Source of the DNA: a virus
Length of the DNA: 56,786 nucleotides
Strand: one strand, 5' to 3'
Virus record (IMG/VR): IMGVR_UViG_3300025096_003284
Span: 1 to 56,786 of that record
This document shows positions 24,451 to 33,597 of the stretch, one piece after another. Numbering within the stretch: the stretch's first letter is position 1; each line of letters opens with the position of its first letter. A model generated the notes under the pieces. That model did not search any database, had not been told where the DNA came from, and was given only the letters and a program-made list of their open reading frames with translations. The position numbers and the translations under genes were made by a program.

Positions 24451-27400
24451 ATGCCAGCCAAATTAAATTTTTATAAAGAGTTCCCCGGGAAGCCTCTCAA
24501 CATACCGTTTGAAGAGAAGGGCATTCCTTACCTTAAGTTTAAATTACGTAAAAAAATCAAAGACCAGGATACAATTTATAATAAAGCGATTGATCATTAT
24601 GTAACTCATTACTTTCCTGAATTTTATCGCAACATGAAGGATCCTGAGTTTGATGGCGACGATACATATTATGATGAATTAAGACAAACCCTCCGGTCAG
24701 CAATCCGGACCGAAAACCCTGGATATGCTACAGCGCCCCCTACTGCCAATCATATTATTATAACGCGTTTGGAGATGGACCAAACGATAGCCGAGCTAAG
24801 AAACTCAATGGCACGCCAAGATCAGCTCCCAGAATTTCGGCCTAGCCTAGAGTTCTTTAATAAAAAGAACAACATCAGCACTGAGATAGCCTCTCAAACG
24901 GAAATTCAATTAGAACATATTCTCACCGACATGGATTTGTTCGGAGCTGTAATGAAGGATTTCGGGAAACAAAAAGATAACTATAGCGGCGCCGTACCCC
25001 TAGGGGGAATTAATTTTAATTTTCTAGGTGGTGATATTTCTAAGGTTATAACTGTAATCCTGCGCGAGGTTCTTAAGGACGTTGAGGCCACTATGGGCGA
25101 AACCTACCGCGCGGAAGAGGGAGACGTGCTTACAATATATTTCTCTGAACGCACCGGGCCACCCGAAGGAGAATTGGAGTCGTCTGCACCACCACCGGAT
25201 CCGCTCAATATTTTTAATGTTCCAAAAATAGCGATCGCCGGAATTACTTATTCCGCCGCCGCGGCCACTGGCACTGAGTTCCTTAAGGTAGGATATCTAT
25301 CTCTCATTAAGTATAAGAAGCGATTCCGAGATCCCTTAACTCTTAAGACGTTACAAAAATATAATGATGTTCTGCTCAAAGCCGGCGAGAGCAACGCCGC
25401 CGGACAGCCATTTCCGATGTTTGAGTTTTTGTCCGAAACACTACCAGATCAAATACAGACAGATCAGAACAACGGTGATCTTTTTAGTTTCCCTACCCCC
25501 AATGATCAAAACAATAATGACAACAACGCGCTTCTTCAAGAGGCTATTCGTCTTGGTCTCATCGATGTTACTGATACCAAAGAATTGGAAGACGGCATAA
25601 AAGCCTTAACTACTGATGAGCTAACACAGCTTAGGGCCGCAGTCGAAAGCAATCCGGAGCTGGCAGAAAAAGTATATCAGGCAGAGCGCAAAAAGAATCT
25701 TGAGACTGGCATCAACATTGCTAATAATATTGAGAGGGCTTTTGAAATAGGCCCCCTTGCCATGTTCGAGCACTGCAGCGCGTTGGATAAAATATTAGAA
25801 AAAATAGGACTCAAGGCATTAGCCAAGGAGGCTTTGATCTGTTTAACCTTCGGAATAAATTTTGAAATTAGTCGCATCGCGGCCGCCGTGGGTAACGTAA
25901 TGGAGGAGGAACTTCTATCCCGACCATCCATAGATCCTCAAACGTTTGATATATTTAAAATCAAAGGAGATCTCTGGAAAACCATCTTAGATATGATTTT
26001 GAACTCCTTGCAACAAGCCCTCCTTGCGCTTGTTAAAAGCCTAACCGAGATGCTCAAGGAGGCGTGCAATCTCAATAACCCCCGCGCCAGTGACTACGGA
26101 AATACCGATCTTGCAGGCCTGATTGCCGACAACTTTCTGGATCCCCTCGCCGGCGTAAATCCATTTGGCTACGGCAATGATGGCAACAGCCCACTCGGAG
26201 ATTTGATAAATCTTTTAGGCATGCCACAAGAAGATATCTACAAGTACGTCAGCGACCTGTCATCTATTCTAAGTTCTCTGGACATTTGCATTCTTCTCAT
26301 GGACATACAATCAGCGTCCGACGAACTAATCGATCGAATTATTGAGTTTAATTTAGGATATGGAGATTCTAATATTTCAACCAAACTCATAGATGTTTCG
26401 TCGGTTATTGAATTCTTTACGCTCCTGGGGAATGTAACAGATGTAACTGATCTGTGCAATGAGATTATTAATGATCTGTCATTGTTGAACCAAGATAATA
26501 TTTGTTTAGACATCGGTCAACTTGATGCCCAAGAGATGCAGAATATTGAGGATTTGCTAGACATTATTGAAAACGGATTCACAGATGAACCCCCCGTATA
26601 TAACTTTGATTGCCCTGAGGCCGAAAACTATATTAGTGACCCGACCATAACCAGACTTATACCGGAAACTTTGAGCACGCTGGTAGAACTTGTTGAGATG
26701 CAGTTCGTTTATTCAGTCGACTCGATAAAAAATGTTCTCTTAGAGCCTTCCATCGCCCGGGCCGGTGGCTCTGGAGCTAAGGGGGAGACAGCCTATGGAA
26801 CCGCACTTAAGAGTGTTCCTGACGCCGAGGACTGGCCCGAATTACCTAAAGCCGGCGTGTCGGCCCTGCTCTCGATAATGAAAGCACTCAAAGAGGTGTC
26901 CTCTGGCTCTTCCGACCTCCGCGATGCGCTCGAAGCGTGTTTGATTGATGTTCCGGGCCTTCTAAATCCAGACCTTCGGAACATTGGCGAGGCCATTGAT
27001 ATTTTAATGGACGTTCTGATGTCACCAGAAATTTCTGATGCACTAGAAAACATTTCAGACAAAGCAGATCAACTCAATCAGGGGACTGGCCCAGCAGTTA
27101 TGACCTATCGCTTCAACCAAGAGTTTTATAATAAGTTTGTGGACTACATTAATATTGATGAGGCCGACTGGAAAAGGTTATCGACAACACCCTCACGGAC
27201 CCAGTATTATATTAAAGATCGTTTTAAGTATATCACCTCCGAAGAAACAAATACCAACCGAGTTATGTTTTCGTTTCCCGATATAGCGTCGACTCCTACC
27301 CTTGCGGGCCTCCGGGATGGTACAGTAACGGCGACTACGGGAGAGAGACTCGATTGTAAGGACCAACAACAAATTAATCAAATATTAGATTTCGGAGGCA

Positions 27401-29790
27401 CCGTACCGTGGGGAACTGGCTGCCCGGGCACCACTCACGGTCCTGAGACCGCGATCGCTGTAGGCGACCAACGTATTGAGCTAAAATATCCACTGTACGG
27501 TACCTCGGAAGATTCCCAGCCTTCTGTGTTTAAGCTGGATGACCTATTCACAACCGAGACAAGGGAAAAGTTTCAAACAGATATGTTTCTGTCTACATCC
27601 CTAGAACCCGTAAACTATAATTTGGATCCGTTCGTTGATGCAGTAGCTGCGCAGGGCGTATCGAACGCCACAGCTGAACAGCGCTATTTCCCCCTTGCCT
27701 ATGGATTACTGGCAGACCAGGTCTTTGATTATTATACTGTTAATGGCATCTTCGACGCCGCAACACTTCAATCACTAAACTTTTTCCACGACAATGCTAA
27801 CTGTGCTGCCGACGATATATCTGATCTTTTGGATGTATCGGGGGTATTCACCCAAATGCAAAAGGAATATTTAGAAGAGGCCTGTAATAACAATCCCGAG
27901 TCTTCCCGCGAACGCATGCGCGAAGTAATAAAATTTGGTATGTTTCTGCTGTTGATTCAGGTACACGTAGCTGAGTTTATTCTTAAAAACATTTTTGTCT
28001 TCGGCGCTGTGGAAATGGATGAGCTTTTTGCTAAGCCGTTTATTGTTTCATATATGCGCGATCAGGTAAGCCTATCGATGAAAAGCTATTTTTCAAGACT
28101 TGTTGAAGCAGGGGAAGAAGAAAAAGTTAACGGGGTTAAAGATGCTCTAGTCGACATATTCAACAGAATGATGCAACGCCCGAGTACTGTGGCGAATGGC
28201 GGCCTTTTAGATCTCAACAATAATGTTGTGTTTCCGTTTGGAACGGTGTTTCTAAAACCAGCTGGCAAGACCACCTACGGCCCGGATACCCCTACTGCAA
28301 CCTTTAATGATATTATCGATTATCTTACAATTTATCGTATTCAAAGCGCAATGGGTACCGCCGGCAACCCTGGTCCGACATCAAACTCTGTCAAGAATGC
28401 GTTGCCCATATCGCGCCAGAAACCAATGGATGAAATCTTCCTGAACTCGATGCCTGTGGTAGACGCCGTAAACACGACCTCAGCCGGTACCGGCGCCGAC
28501 CTAGGAGCTGAGTTTTTTGCGAACAAATTAAAGCAAAAGTCTGGTATTGTAATAACGAAGTCTTGGTTCAAAGCCGTGACCCTCGAACGCGCTCCCTGCC
28601 TAGATCAACAACAGATAAATCAATACTTAGGATTCGGCGCCACCATACCCATCGGCCACGGCTGTGAAGGGACAACCCATGGTCCACCAGATGAAGATCA
28701 CAGACCTCTCACTCAGAGCGAGGAAGAAGCCGCTACACTCGCCGCAAGTCTTAATCTTGGCCCCAATGACTCGATCCGCTACCAGTGTTATATGTATGTT
28801 GATAGTATGACGGAGTTTGATTTGCCGTGGATCCCTTCACCCGGCTCAAAGAGTGGCCCAGCTCCGGCCCCGACGCCAACAAAAAAAGCAATTAAGCTTT
28901 TCGAAATCGAGCTGGATAAAGTATCGGATCTAGAAAACTACAGCCTCAGAGAGGTTAAAAAGAGAGACCGTCTAAGCCCCGCAGAAGTGAGGTTTCTCCT
29001 CGATAATGAAACTTACCAAGATTACTTTACCAATGTTTTCAGCGCTGAGACAATTGGGATACTCCCAATTATACAGAACTTCTATCTTACCACAAAGTAT
29101 TTTAAGGATATCCGTAAAGCTATGCGATCTACGAAGAATCAAGTGCTCGATATATTGAATAGTACAATGGCAAACGCAGATAGTTATAGCGCAACGCCAG
29201 ACCTTCGCCGCCCAGGCGCGCGCAAGGCCATGGCCATCGACGGTCCAGATGCAGAAGCCATGGCGCGCGACTTTATTCTTAAAATGTTAATCAAGACACC
29301 AATTGATATTATTAAGGGTCTTATGCAACTCATCGACCCACACGTGATCATCACCAAGCTTATTAAAGGCGGGACAGCAGACGTATTCAACATGATTCAG
29401 TCTCAGTTGCGACAGGTTGACTTGCCGAGCCCCGGAGACGATCCCCCGCCAGCAATCGCCCCGTTTGCCGACGGCGCCGACGGGGGAGATGCTTTTGTTG
29501 CTATTTTATGTTTGTTGCAGTATCTTATGGAAAATCCGCCGAACTTCCCCGACCCGCCACCACCCGGCGTGAAACCAGAAAACTTCTTCCCGCGAATTTC
29601 TGAGGATGGAGTTGATTTCTTGGGTACGGGAATGGGCATGTTAATGATGCCGCCCACACCTTTTGGGCTCATTTATCTATTGTTATCACTAATTAACTTT
29701 GACACTGAGCAGCCCAATATTGACGTCCAGGTTGATTTTGGTCCAGACCAAACAAACGCTGGAGACTCGGGCGGCCCAAGTGAGTGTTAA
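24451..29790 (+). CDS. Very large baseplate-associated structural protein with internal repeat
   Basis: A 1779-residue protein with no recognised family. Its place between the spike and gp25-like genes suggests a baseplate component. It is mixed helical and loop, with a Pro/Asp-rich C-terminus. Two segments, residues 965-998 and 1379-1412, are clearly duplicated: 24 of 34 residues match, including DQQQINQ, a Cys pair 22 residues apart and GTTHGP. The Cys-Cys-His set could bind a metal or form a disulfide. Several hydrophobic helices (for example LLLIQVHVAEFILKNIFVF) might contact membrane or pack internally. A tape-measure role is possible but not supported by long coiled coils. Confidence 0.75.
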   Translation: MPAKLNFYKEFPGKPLNIPFEEKGIPYLKFKLRKKIKDQDTIYNKAIDHYVTHYFPEFYRNMKDPEFDGDDTYYDELRQTLRSAIRTENPGYATAPPTANHIIITRLEMDQTIAELRNSMARQDQLPEFRPSLEFFNKKNNISTEIASQTEIQLEHILTDMDLFGAVMKDFGKQKDNYSGAVPLGGINFNFLGGDISKVITVILREVLKDVEATMGETYRAEEGDVLTIYFSERTGPPEGELESSAPPPDPLNIFNVPKIAIAGITYSAAAATGTEFLKVGYLSLIKYKKRFRDPLTLKTLQKYNDVLLKAGESNAAGQPFPMFEFLSETLPDQIQTDQNNGDLFSFPTPNDQNNNDNNALLQEAIRLGLIDVTDTKELEDGIKALTTDELTQLRAAVESNPELAEKVYQAERKKNLETGINIANNIERAFEIGPLAMFEHCSALDKILEKIGLKALAKEALICLTFGINFEISRIAAAVGNVMEEELLSRPSIDPQTFDIFKIKGDLWKTILDMILNSLQQALLALVKSLTEMLKEACNLNNPRASDYGNTDLAGLIADNFLDPLAGVNPFGYGNDGNSPLGDLINLLGMPQEDIYKYVSDLSSILSSLDICILLMDIQSASDELIDRIIEFNLGYGDSNISTKLIDVSSVIEFFTLLGNVTDVTDLCNEIINDLSLLNQDNICLDIGQLDAQEMQNIEDLLDIIENGFTDEPPVYNFDCPEAENYISDPTITRLIPETLSTLVELVEMQFVYSVDSIKNVLLEPSIARAGGSGAKGETAYGTALKSVPDAEDWPELPKAGVSALLSIMKALKEVSSGSSDLRDALEACLIDVPGLLNPDLRNIGEAIDILMDVLMSPEISDALENISDKADQLNQGTGPAVMTYRFNQEFYNKFVDYINIDEADWKRLSTTPSRTQYYIKDRFKYITSEETNTNRVMFSFPDIASTPTLAGLRDGTVTATTGERLDCKDQQQINQILDFGGTVPWGTGCPGTTHGPETAIAVGDQRIELKYPLYGTSEDSQPSVFKLDDLFTTETREKFQTDMFLSTSLEPVNYNLDPFVDAVAAQGVSNATAEQRYFPLAYGLLADQVFDYYTVNGIFDAATLQSLNFFHDNANCAADDISDLLDVSGVFTQMQKEYLEEACNNNPESSRERMREVIKFGMFLLLIQVHVAEFILKNIFVFGAVEMDELFAKPFIVSYMRDQVSLSMKSYFSRLVEAGEEEKVNGVKDALVDIFNRMMQRPSTVANGGLLDLNNNVVFPFGTVFLKPAGKTTYGPDTPTATFNDIIDYLTIYRIQSAMGTAGNPGPTSNSVKNALPISRQKPMDEIFLNSMPVVDAVNTTSAGTGADLGAEFFANKLKQKSGIVITKSWFKAVTLERAPCLDQQQINQYLGFGATIPIGHGCEGTTHGPPDEDHRPLTQSEEEAATLAASLNLGPNDSIRYQCYMYVDSMTEFDLPWIPSPGSKSGPAPAPTPTKKAIKLFEIELDKVSDLENYSLREVKKRDRLSPAEVRFLLDNETYQDYFTNVFSAETIGILPIIQNFYLTTKYFKDIRKAMRSTKNQVLDILNSTMANADSYSATPDLRRPGARKAMAIDGPDAEAMARDFILKMLIKTPIDIIKGLMQLIDPHVIITKLIKGGTADVFNMIQSQLRQVDLPSPGDDPPPAIAPFADGADGGDAFVAILCLLQYLMENPPNFPDPPPPGVKPENFFPRISEDGVDFLGTGMGMLMMPPTPFGLIYLLLSLINFDTEQPNIDVQVDFGPDQTNAGDSGGPSEC
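27343..27444 (+). repeat. Internal protein repeat, copy A
   Basis: This stretch codes for residues 965-998 of the 1779-residue protein: ERLDCKDQQQINQ, then a Phe-Gly strand and GCPGTTHGP. The bases differ from copy B at many synonymous sites, so the duplication is old. Confidence 0.8.
28585..28686 (+). repeat. Internal protein repeat, copy B
   Basis: This stretch codes for residues 1379-1412: ERAPCLDQQQINQ, then FGATIPIGHGCEGTTHGP. It matches copy A at 24 of 34 residues with no gap and conserves both cysteines and the histidine. Confidence 0.8.
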
Positions 29791-29798
29791 GGAGGAGA
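29788..29798 (+). promoter_or_regulatory. Strong Shine-Dalgarno for the gp25-like gene
   Basis: The TAAGGAGGAGA run at the end of the 1779-residue gene is the best ribosome-binding match I found in the window. It lies about nine bases before ATG 29806 and suggests high expression of this small wedge subunit. Confidence 0.75.
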
Positions 29799-29805
29799 TA
29801 AGAAG

Positions 29806-30195
29806 ATGTCCGGACTTTCGGTAGCACTACCATTAGAATTCAGTGAGGTTTTCGGACCTTATGTTCGCAACATGACCTTTAATGCCCTGGCCAAGCAAAA
29901 CTTAAAAATGTTGCTCCTCACCATCCCAGGAGAGCGAATTATGGATATTAATTTTGGCGTCGGTATTCCTAGATATTTGTTTGAGAATAATGGACCAGAT
30001 ACTTATAGTGCAATTGCCGGCAAGATCCGGGAACAGGTAGACATATACTTGCCATATATTGCAATTGATGATGTCGTCTTTAATTATGTGGAGGACAACC
30101 CGGACCTGTTCCCTAATTCGCTGAATTTGAGTGTTTATTTTACTATCATCCCGTTACAACAGTCAGATTCTTTAGAAATTGATATACACAACTAA
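29806..30195 (+). CDS. Baseplate wedge subunit, gp25-like
   Basis: A 129-residue protein close in length to T4 gp25 (132 residues). LKMLLLTIPGERIMDINFGVGIPRYLFEN is the gp25/lysozyme-like signature, and the rest follows the small alpha/beta fold that caps the tail sheath at the baseplate. Despite the family's historical name it is structural, not a lysozyme. It is followed 16 bases later by the gp6-like gene, the conserved gp25-gp6 order of contractile tails. Confidence 0.93.
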   Translation: MSGLSVALPLEFSEVFGPYVRNMTFNALAKQNLKMLLLTIPGERIMDINFGVGIPRYLFENNGPDTYSAIAGKIREQVDIYLPYIAIDDVVFNYVEDNPDLFPNSLNLSVYFTIIPLQQSDSLEIDIHN

Positions 30196-30211
30196 TTAAA
30201 GAGACTTTATT

Positions 30212-32011
30212 ATGCCCAAGAAACTACAACCTATTGATTATACGAGCCGGGACTTTGATTCAATCCGAAAAGACCTGGAGAACTACGCCAAGCGCTATTA
30301 TCCTGATACATATAAGGATTTTAACAAAGCCTCCTTCGGATCATTAATGCTGGATACAGTTTCGTATGTCGGAGATGTGCTATCATTTTATCTAGATTAC
30401 CAGGCCAACGAAAGTTTCCTTGAAACGGCTGTTGAATATAATAATGTTCTTCGATTGGCCCGCCAGATGGGCTTCAAACTCAATCAAAGTCCCTCCTCGT
30501 ATGGGGTGCTTACGTTTTACATTCAAGTGCCGGCTGACCAATCGAGCCTAGGCCCCGACTTAGCATATGCCCCGGTTCTAAAGCAGGGGTCTACCTTTTC
30601 TTCTTTGGGAGGAGGGATGTATACTTTGCTTGCAGACGTCGACTTTAGTGTATTAACCAACCAAGTGGTTCCGAAAGATATTGATAATACCACCAATAAT
30701 GTGCTGAACTATGTTGTGAGAGCTCAGGGCCGAGCTGTCTCTGGTCGAATGGCGTATAAGGAAGTAACGGTTGGGAATTTTGAAAGATTTTTAAAGGTTG
30801 ATTTGGGAGTAAGCAGTGTAACAGATGTTTTAAGTGTGCATGATACTGAGGGACATGAATATGTCCAGGTCGATAACCTATCCCAGAACGTTATTTATAA
30901 AGCAATTAGAAATACAAACAGCACCACCAATGGAGCCGTGAGCAGTATTCTTAAGGCAGTCCCGGTAGCACGACGATTTACAGTTGAGAATGTCGCCGAC
31001 CGCACATATCTCCAGTTTGGATACGGCTCGGATTCTGAATTACTGTCAGATTCTGTGGTTGACCCCACTAATCTAGTTTTAGATTTAAATGGCCGCACCT
31101 ATGTAACTGATGTTGATTTCGATCCTACCAACTTAATTAATACTGATAAATTTGGAATCGCCCCCTCTAACACAACCTTGCGTATTGCATATCGGGTGAA
31201 CACAATAGATGATGTTAACGCCGGCGCCGGAACCATTACAAACGTAGAAAGCCCAAAATTTAGGTTCAAATCCCAAGGCGCGCTGTCATCTACATCTCGA
31301 TCAACAACGCAGTCATCATTAGAGGCCACTAACGACGAGCCATTCACAGGAGACATCACGTTGCCATCTTCTGAAGAAGTAAAGCAGAGAGTCTTTGGCT
31401 ATTATGCAGCACAAAACAGGGCAGTCACGGTTCAGGATTATCAGGCCATCTGTTATGGCATGCCAGGAAAGTTTGGGTCGGTTAAAAGAGCTGCAGTTGT
31501 GCGCGACTTTGATGAGTTACGACGAAACATTAATATATATGTGATCTCACAAGACACTAGTGGCAAGCTAATAGCAGCCAACCAATCTTTAAAGAATAAT
31601 TTAAAAACGTGGCTCTTACAATATAAAATTATTAATGATACAATTGATATATTAGATGCTGTCGTAGCAAACTTTGGAGTTAATTACGTGATCGCAATTG
31701 ATACCAATGCAGATAGATTTACAGTATTAAATCGCGCCAACATTGCTATAGCAAAGCATCTTAATAATAGCCAATATGATATCGGCGAAACTATTATGAT
31801 CACGGACTTCTATAAGATATTACAGAAGGTCCCGGGCATTATCGATGTAATCGATTTAGAAATCGTAGGTAAGACCGGCGGGATTTATTCAGATTTGAGT
31901 TATGATTTCGTTGATAAACTGTCAGCCGACGGCCGCCGCATCATGTCTGAAAAGAATACGATTTTCGAACTTAAGTTCCCCAACATAGACATTAAGGGAT
32001 CGATTACCTAA
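30212..32011 (+). CDS. Baseplate wedge protein, gp6/baseplate-J-like
   Basis: A 599-residue protein, near the 660 residues of T4 gp6. The N-terminus IDYTSRDFDSIRKDLENYAKRY, then DKFGIAPSNTTLRI and QDYQAICYGMPGKFGSVKRA in the second half, are the wedge hallmarks. Six gp6 dimers form the inner baseplate ring around the hub. Its stop overlaps the next ATG (TAATG), coupling it to the following structural gene. Confidence 0.92.
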   Translation: MPKKLQPIDYTSRDFDSIRKDLENYAKRYYPDTYKDFNKASFGSLMLDTVSYVGDVLSFYLDYQANESFLETAVEYNNVLRLARQMGFKLNQSPSSYGVLTFYIQVPADQSSLGPDLAYAPVLKQGSTFSSLGGGMYTLLADVDFSVLTNQVVPKDIDNTTNNVLNYVVRAQGRAVSGRMAYKEVTVGNFERFLKVDLGVSSVTDVLSVHDTEGHEYVQVDNLSQNVIYKAIRNTNSTTNGAVSSILKAVPVARRFTVENVADRTYLQFGYGSDSELLSDSVVDPTNLVLDLNGRTYVTDVDFDPTNLINTDKFGIAPSNTTLRIAYRVNTIDDVNAGAGTITNVESPKFRFKSQGALSSTSRSTTQSSLEATNDEPFTGDITLPSSEEVKQRVFGYYAAQNRAVTVQDYQAICYGMPGKFGSVKRAAVVRDFDELRRNINIYVISQDTSGKLIAANQSLKNNLKTWLLQYKIINDTIDILDAVVANFGVNYVIAIDTNADRFTVLNRANIAIAKHLNNSQYDIGETIMITDFYKILQKVPGIIDVIDLEIVGKTGGIYSDLSYDFVDKLSADGRRIMSEKNTIFELKFPNIDIKGSIT

Positions 32012-33588
32012 TGGCTATTTTAAGATTTACAGCTAGCGCAGACACAACTATTACAAATGCTTTTGAGTCGAATTTGCGCCTTCGTGGCACGGGATCTAAT
32101 ATGGGGTATGCCGACTCCCTAGAGATTTTCTCGATTTATGGCCAAGAGTCCGGATCAAACGGACAATCTCAGGAGCTTTCGCGAACTCTTATAGAGTTTC
32201 CTATTTCTCAGATTTCAGCCAGCCGTGCCGCAGGGAACCTTCCCACCTCCGGGAGCGTTTCCTTTCATTTAAGAATGTTCAATGCGCGCCATCCATTCAC
32301 ACTACCTCAAGGATTTACTCTAGTTTTAGAACCAGTGTCGGGCTCTTGGACCGAGGGTACCGGCCTTGATATGGATGAATATAAAGACCTGGGACAAGCT
32401 AACTGGGGCCTGCGCACAAGCGCCGACACTTGGACTCGCAAAGGTGGCGATTATTACACATCATCGGCGCTCATTACCAATGTTTCGTTTCCTCTGGGAC
32501 TTGAGGACATAAATCAAGATATCTCACACTTAGTTGAAGAGTGGGTCAAATATTCGAATGCTAACGCTTCACTTACGGGAGTAACAAAAAACTACGGGCT
32601 TGGGGTCCATCTAACGGCCAGCGACGAAGCCTACTTTTCCAGTTCTGCCGGAGCAGGAAAACTCCCCCTCGATCCCGGCGCAGACTCTGGCTCTGTGTTA
32701 CAGAACCCCGGCGGAGCAAACCAATCTTACTATACTAAGAAGTTCTTCTCTAGGAGTACCGAGTTTTTCTTCAAACGTCCAGTTATCGAAGCGCGCTGGA
32801 ACTCAGCAACTAAAGATGATAGGGAAAATTTCTATTATTCTAGCTCTGTTGCGCCAGCTGCCGACAACTTAAACAAATTATATCTTTATAATTATGTGCG
32901 AGGGCGCCTTGTTAATGTTCCGAAGGTCGGAACCAACGAGATGCTGGTCTCATTCTATTCAAGCAGCGCCGGCCTGCCCACGGGATCTAAGCTTCGGCTT
33001 CCAGTAGGCGGTGGGGTCGCCGCAGCGCTCGATCTAAACGCTACAGCTAGTTATTTGAGCACAGGCCTGTATACAGTCCAACTAGCTCTTACAGCGGCTT
33101 CTACGGCCGTCCCTGCGATTCATGATGTATGGCACTCTGGCGGTGTTGAATTTTACACTGGTTCGTTCTATCCTGAACTGATGCCGACCTATGATAGTGC
33201 GCCTACCTTCAATCGTATTACGAGTTGCACCAATCTTAAAAAGAAATACTCCACCACAGATAAGGCACGCTTTCGCTTTTTTGTAAGAGATAGGAATTGG
33301 AACCCCACAATTTATACCGTGGCGAAAGCTAACAATCCTACAGACATTATTGAAAGCGCTTCTTACGCGATCTACCGCACCACGGATAACTATGCGGCTA
33401 TAGCATATGGCACTGGCTCGTCTTTGAGTACAATGATGTCGTACGACAAAGGAGGCAACTATTTTGATCTTGATCTATCGCTTCTAGAGTCAGACTATAT
33501 GTATGAAATAAGATTATCCTATTATAATGATAGTATAGGAGACTGGCAGGAGCAACCTCAAACGTTCAAATTTAGAGTTGAAGAATAA
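32011..33588 (+). CDS. Tail structural protein with DNRLRE-like N-terminal domain
   Basis: A 525-residue protein. Residues 1-230 (ASADTTITNAF, NMGYADSLEIFSIYG, SRTLIEFPISQI, DISHLVEEWV) follow the pattern of DNRLRE-type beta-sandwich domains found in surface proteins. The C-terminal ~150 residues look like an Ig-like domain (ARFRFFVRDRNWNP, SDYMYEIRLSYY). It contains many Ser-rich loops (YSSSVAP, YSSSAGLP). Placed after gp6, it is a candidate wedge- or fibre-associated protein. No direct T4 counterpart is recognised. Confidence 0.68.
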   Translation: MAILRFTASADTTITNAFESNLRLRGTGSNMGYADSLEIFSIYGQESGSNGQSQELSRTLIEFPISQISASRAAGNLPTSGSVSFHLRMFNARHPFTLPQGFTLVLEPVSGSWTEGTGLDMDEYKDLGQANWGLRTSADTWTRKGGDYYTSSALITNVSFPLGLEDINQDISHLVEEWVKYSNANASLTGVTKNYGLGVHLTASDEAYFSSSAGAGKLPLDPGADSGSVLQNPGGANQSYYTKKFFSRSTEFFFKRPVIEARWNSATKDDRENFYYSSSVAPAADNLNKLYLYNYVRGRLVNVPKVGTNEMLVSFYSSSAGLPTGSKLRLPVGGGVAAALDLNATASYLSTGLYTVQLALTAASTAVPAIHDVWHSGGVEFYTGSFYPELMPTYDSAPTFNRITSCTNLKKKYSTTDKARFRFFVRDRNWNPTIYTVAKANNPTDIIESASYAIYRTTDNYAAIAYGTGSSLSTMMSYDKGGNYFDLDLSLLESDYMYEIRLSYYNDSIGDWQEQPQTFKFRVEE

Positions 33589-33597
33589 TTATAGAGT

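Noticed and set aside
24451-29790. The 1779-residue protein as tape measure
   Set aside because: It lacks the long uninterrupted coiled coils of tape measures and sits between hub/spike and gp25-like genes, so a baseplate role fits better.
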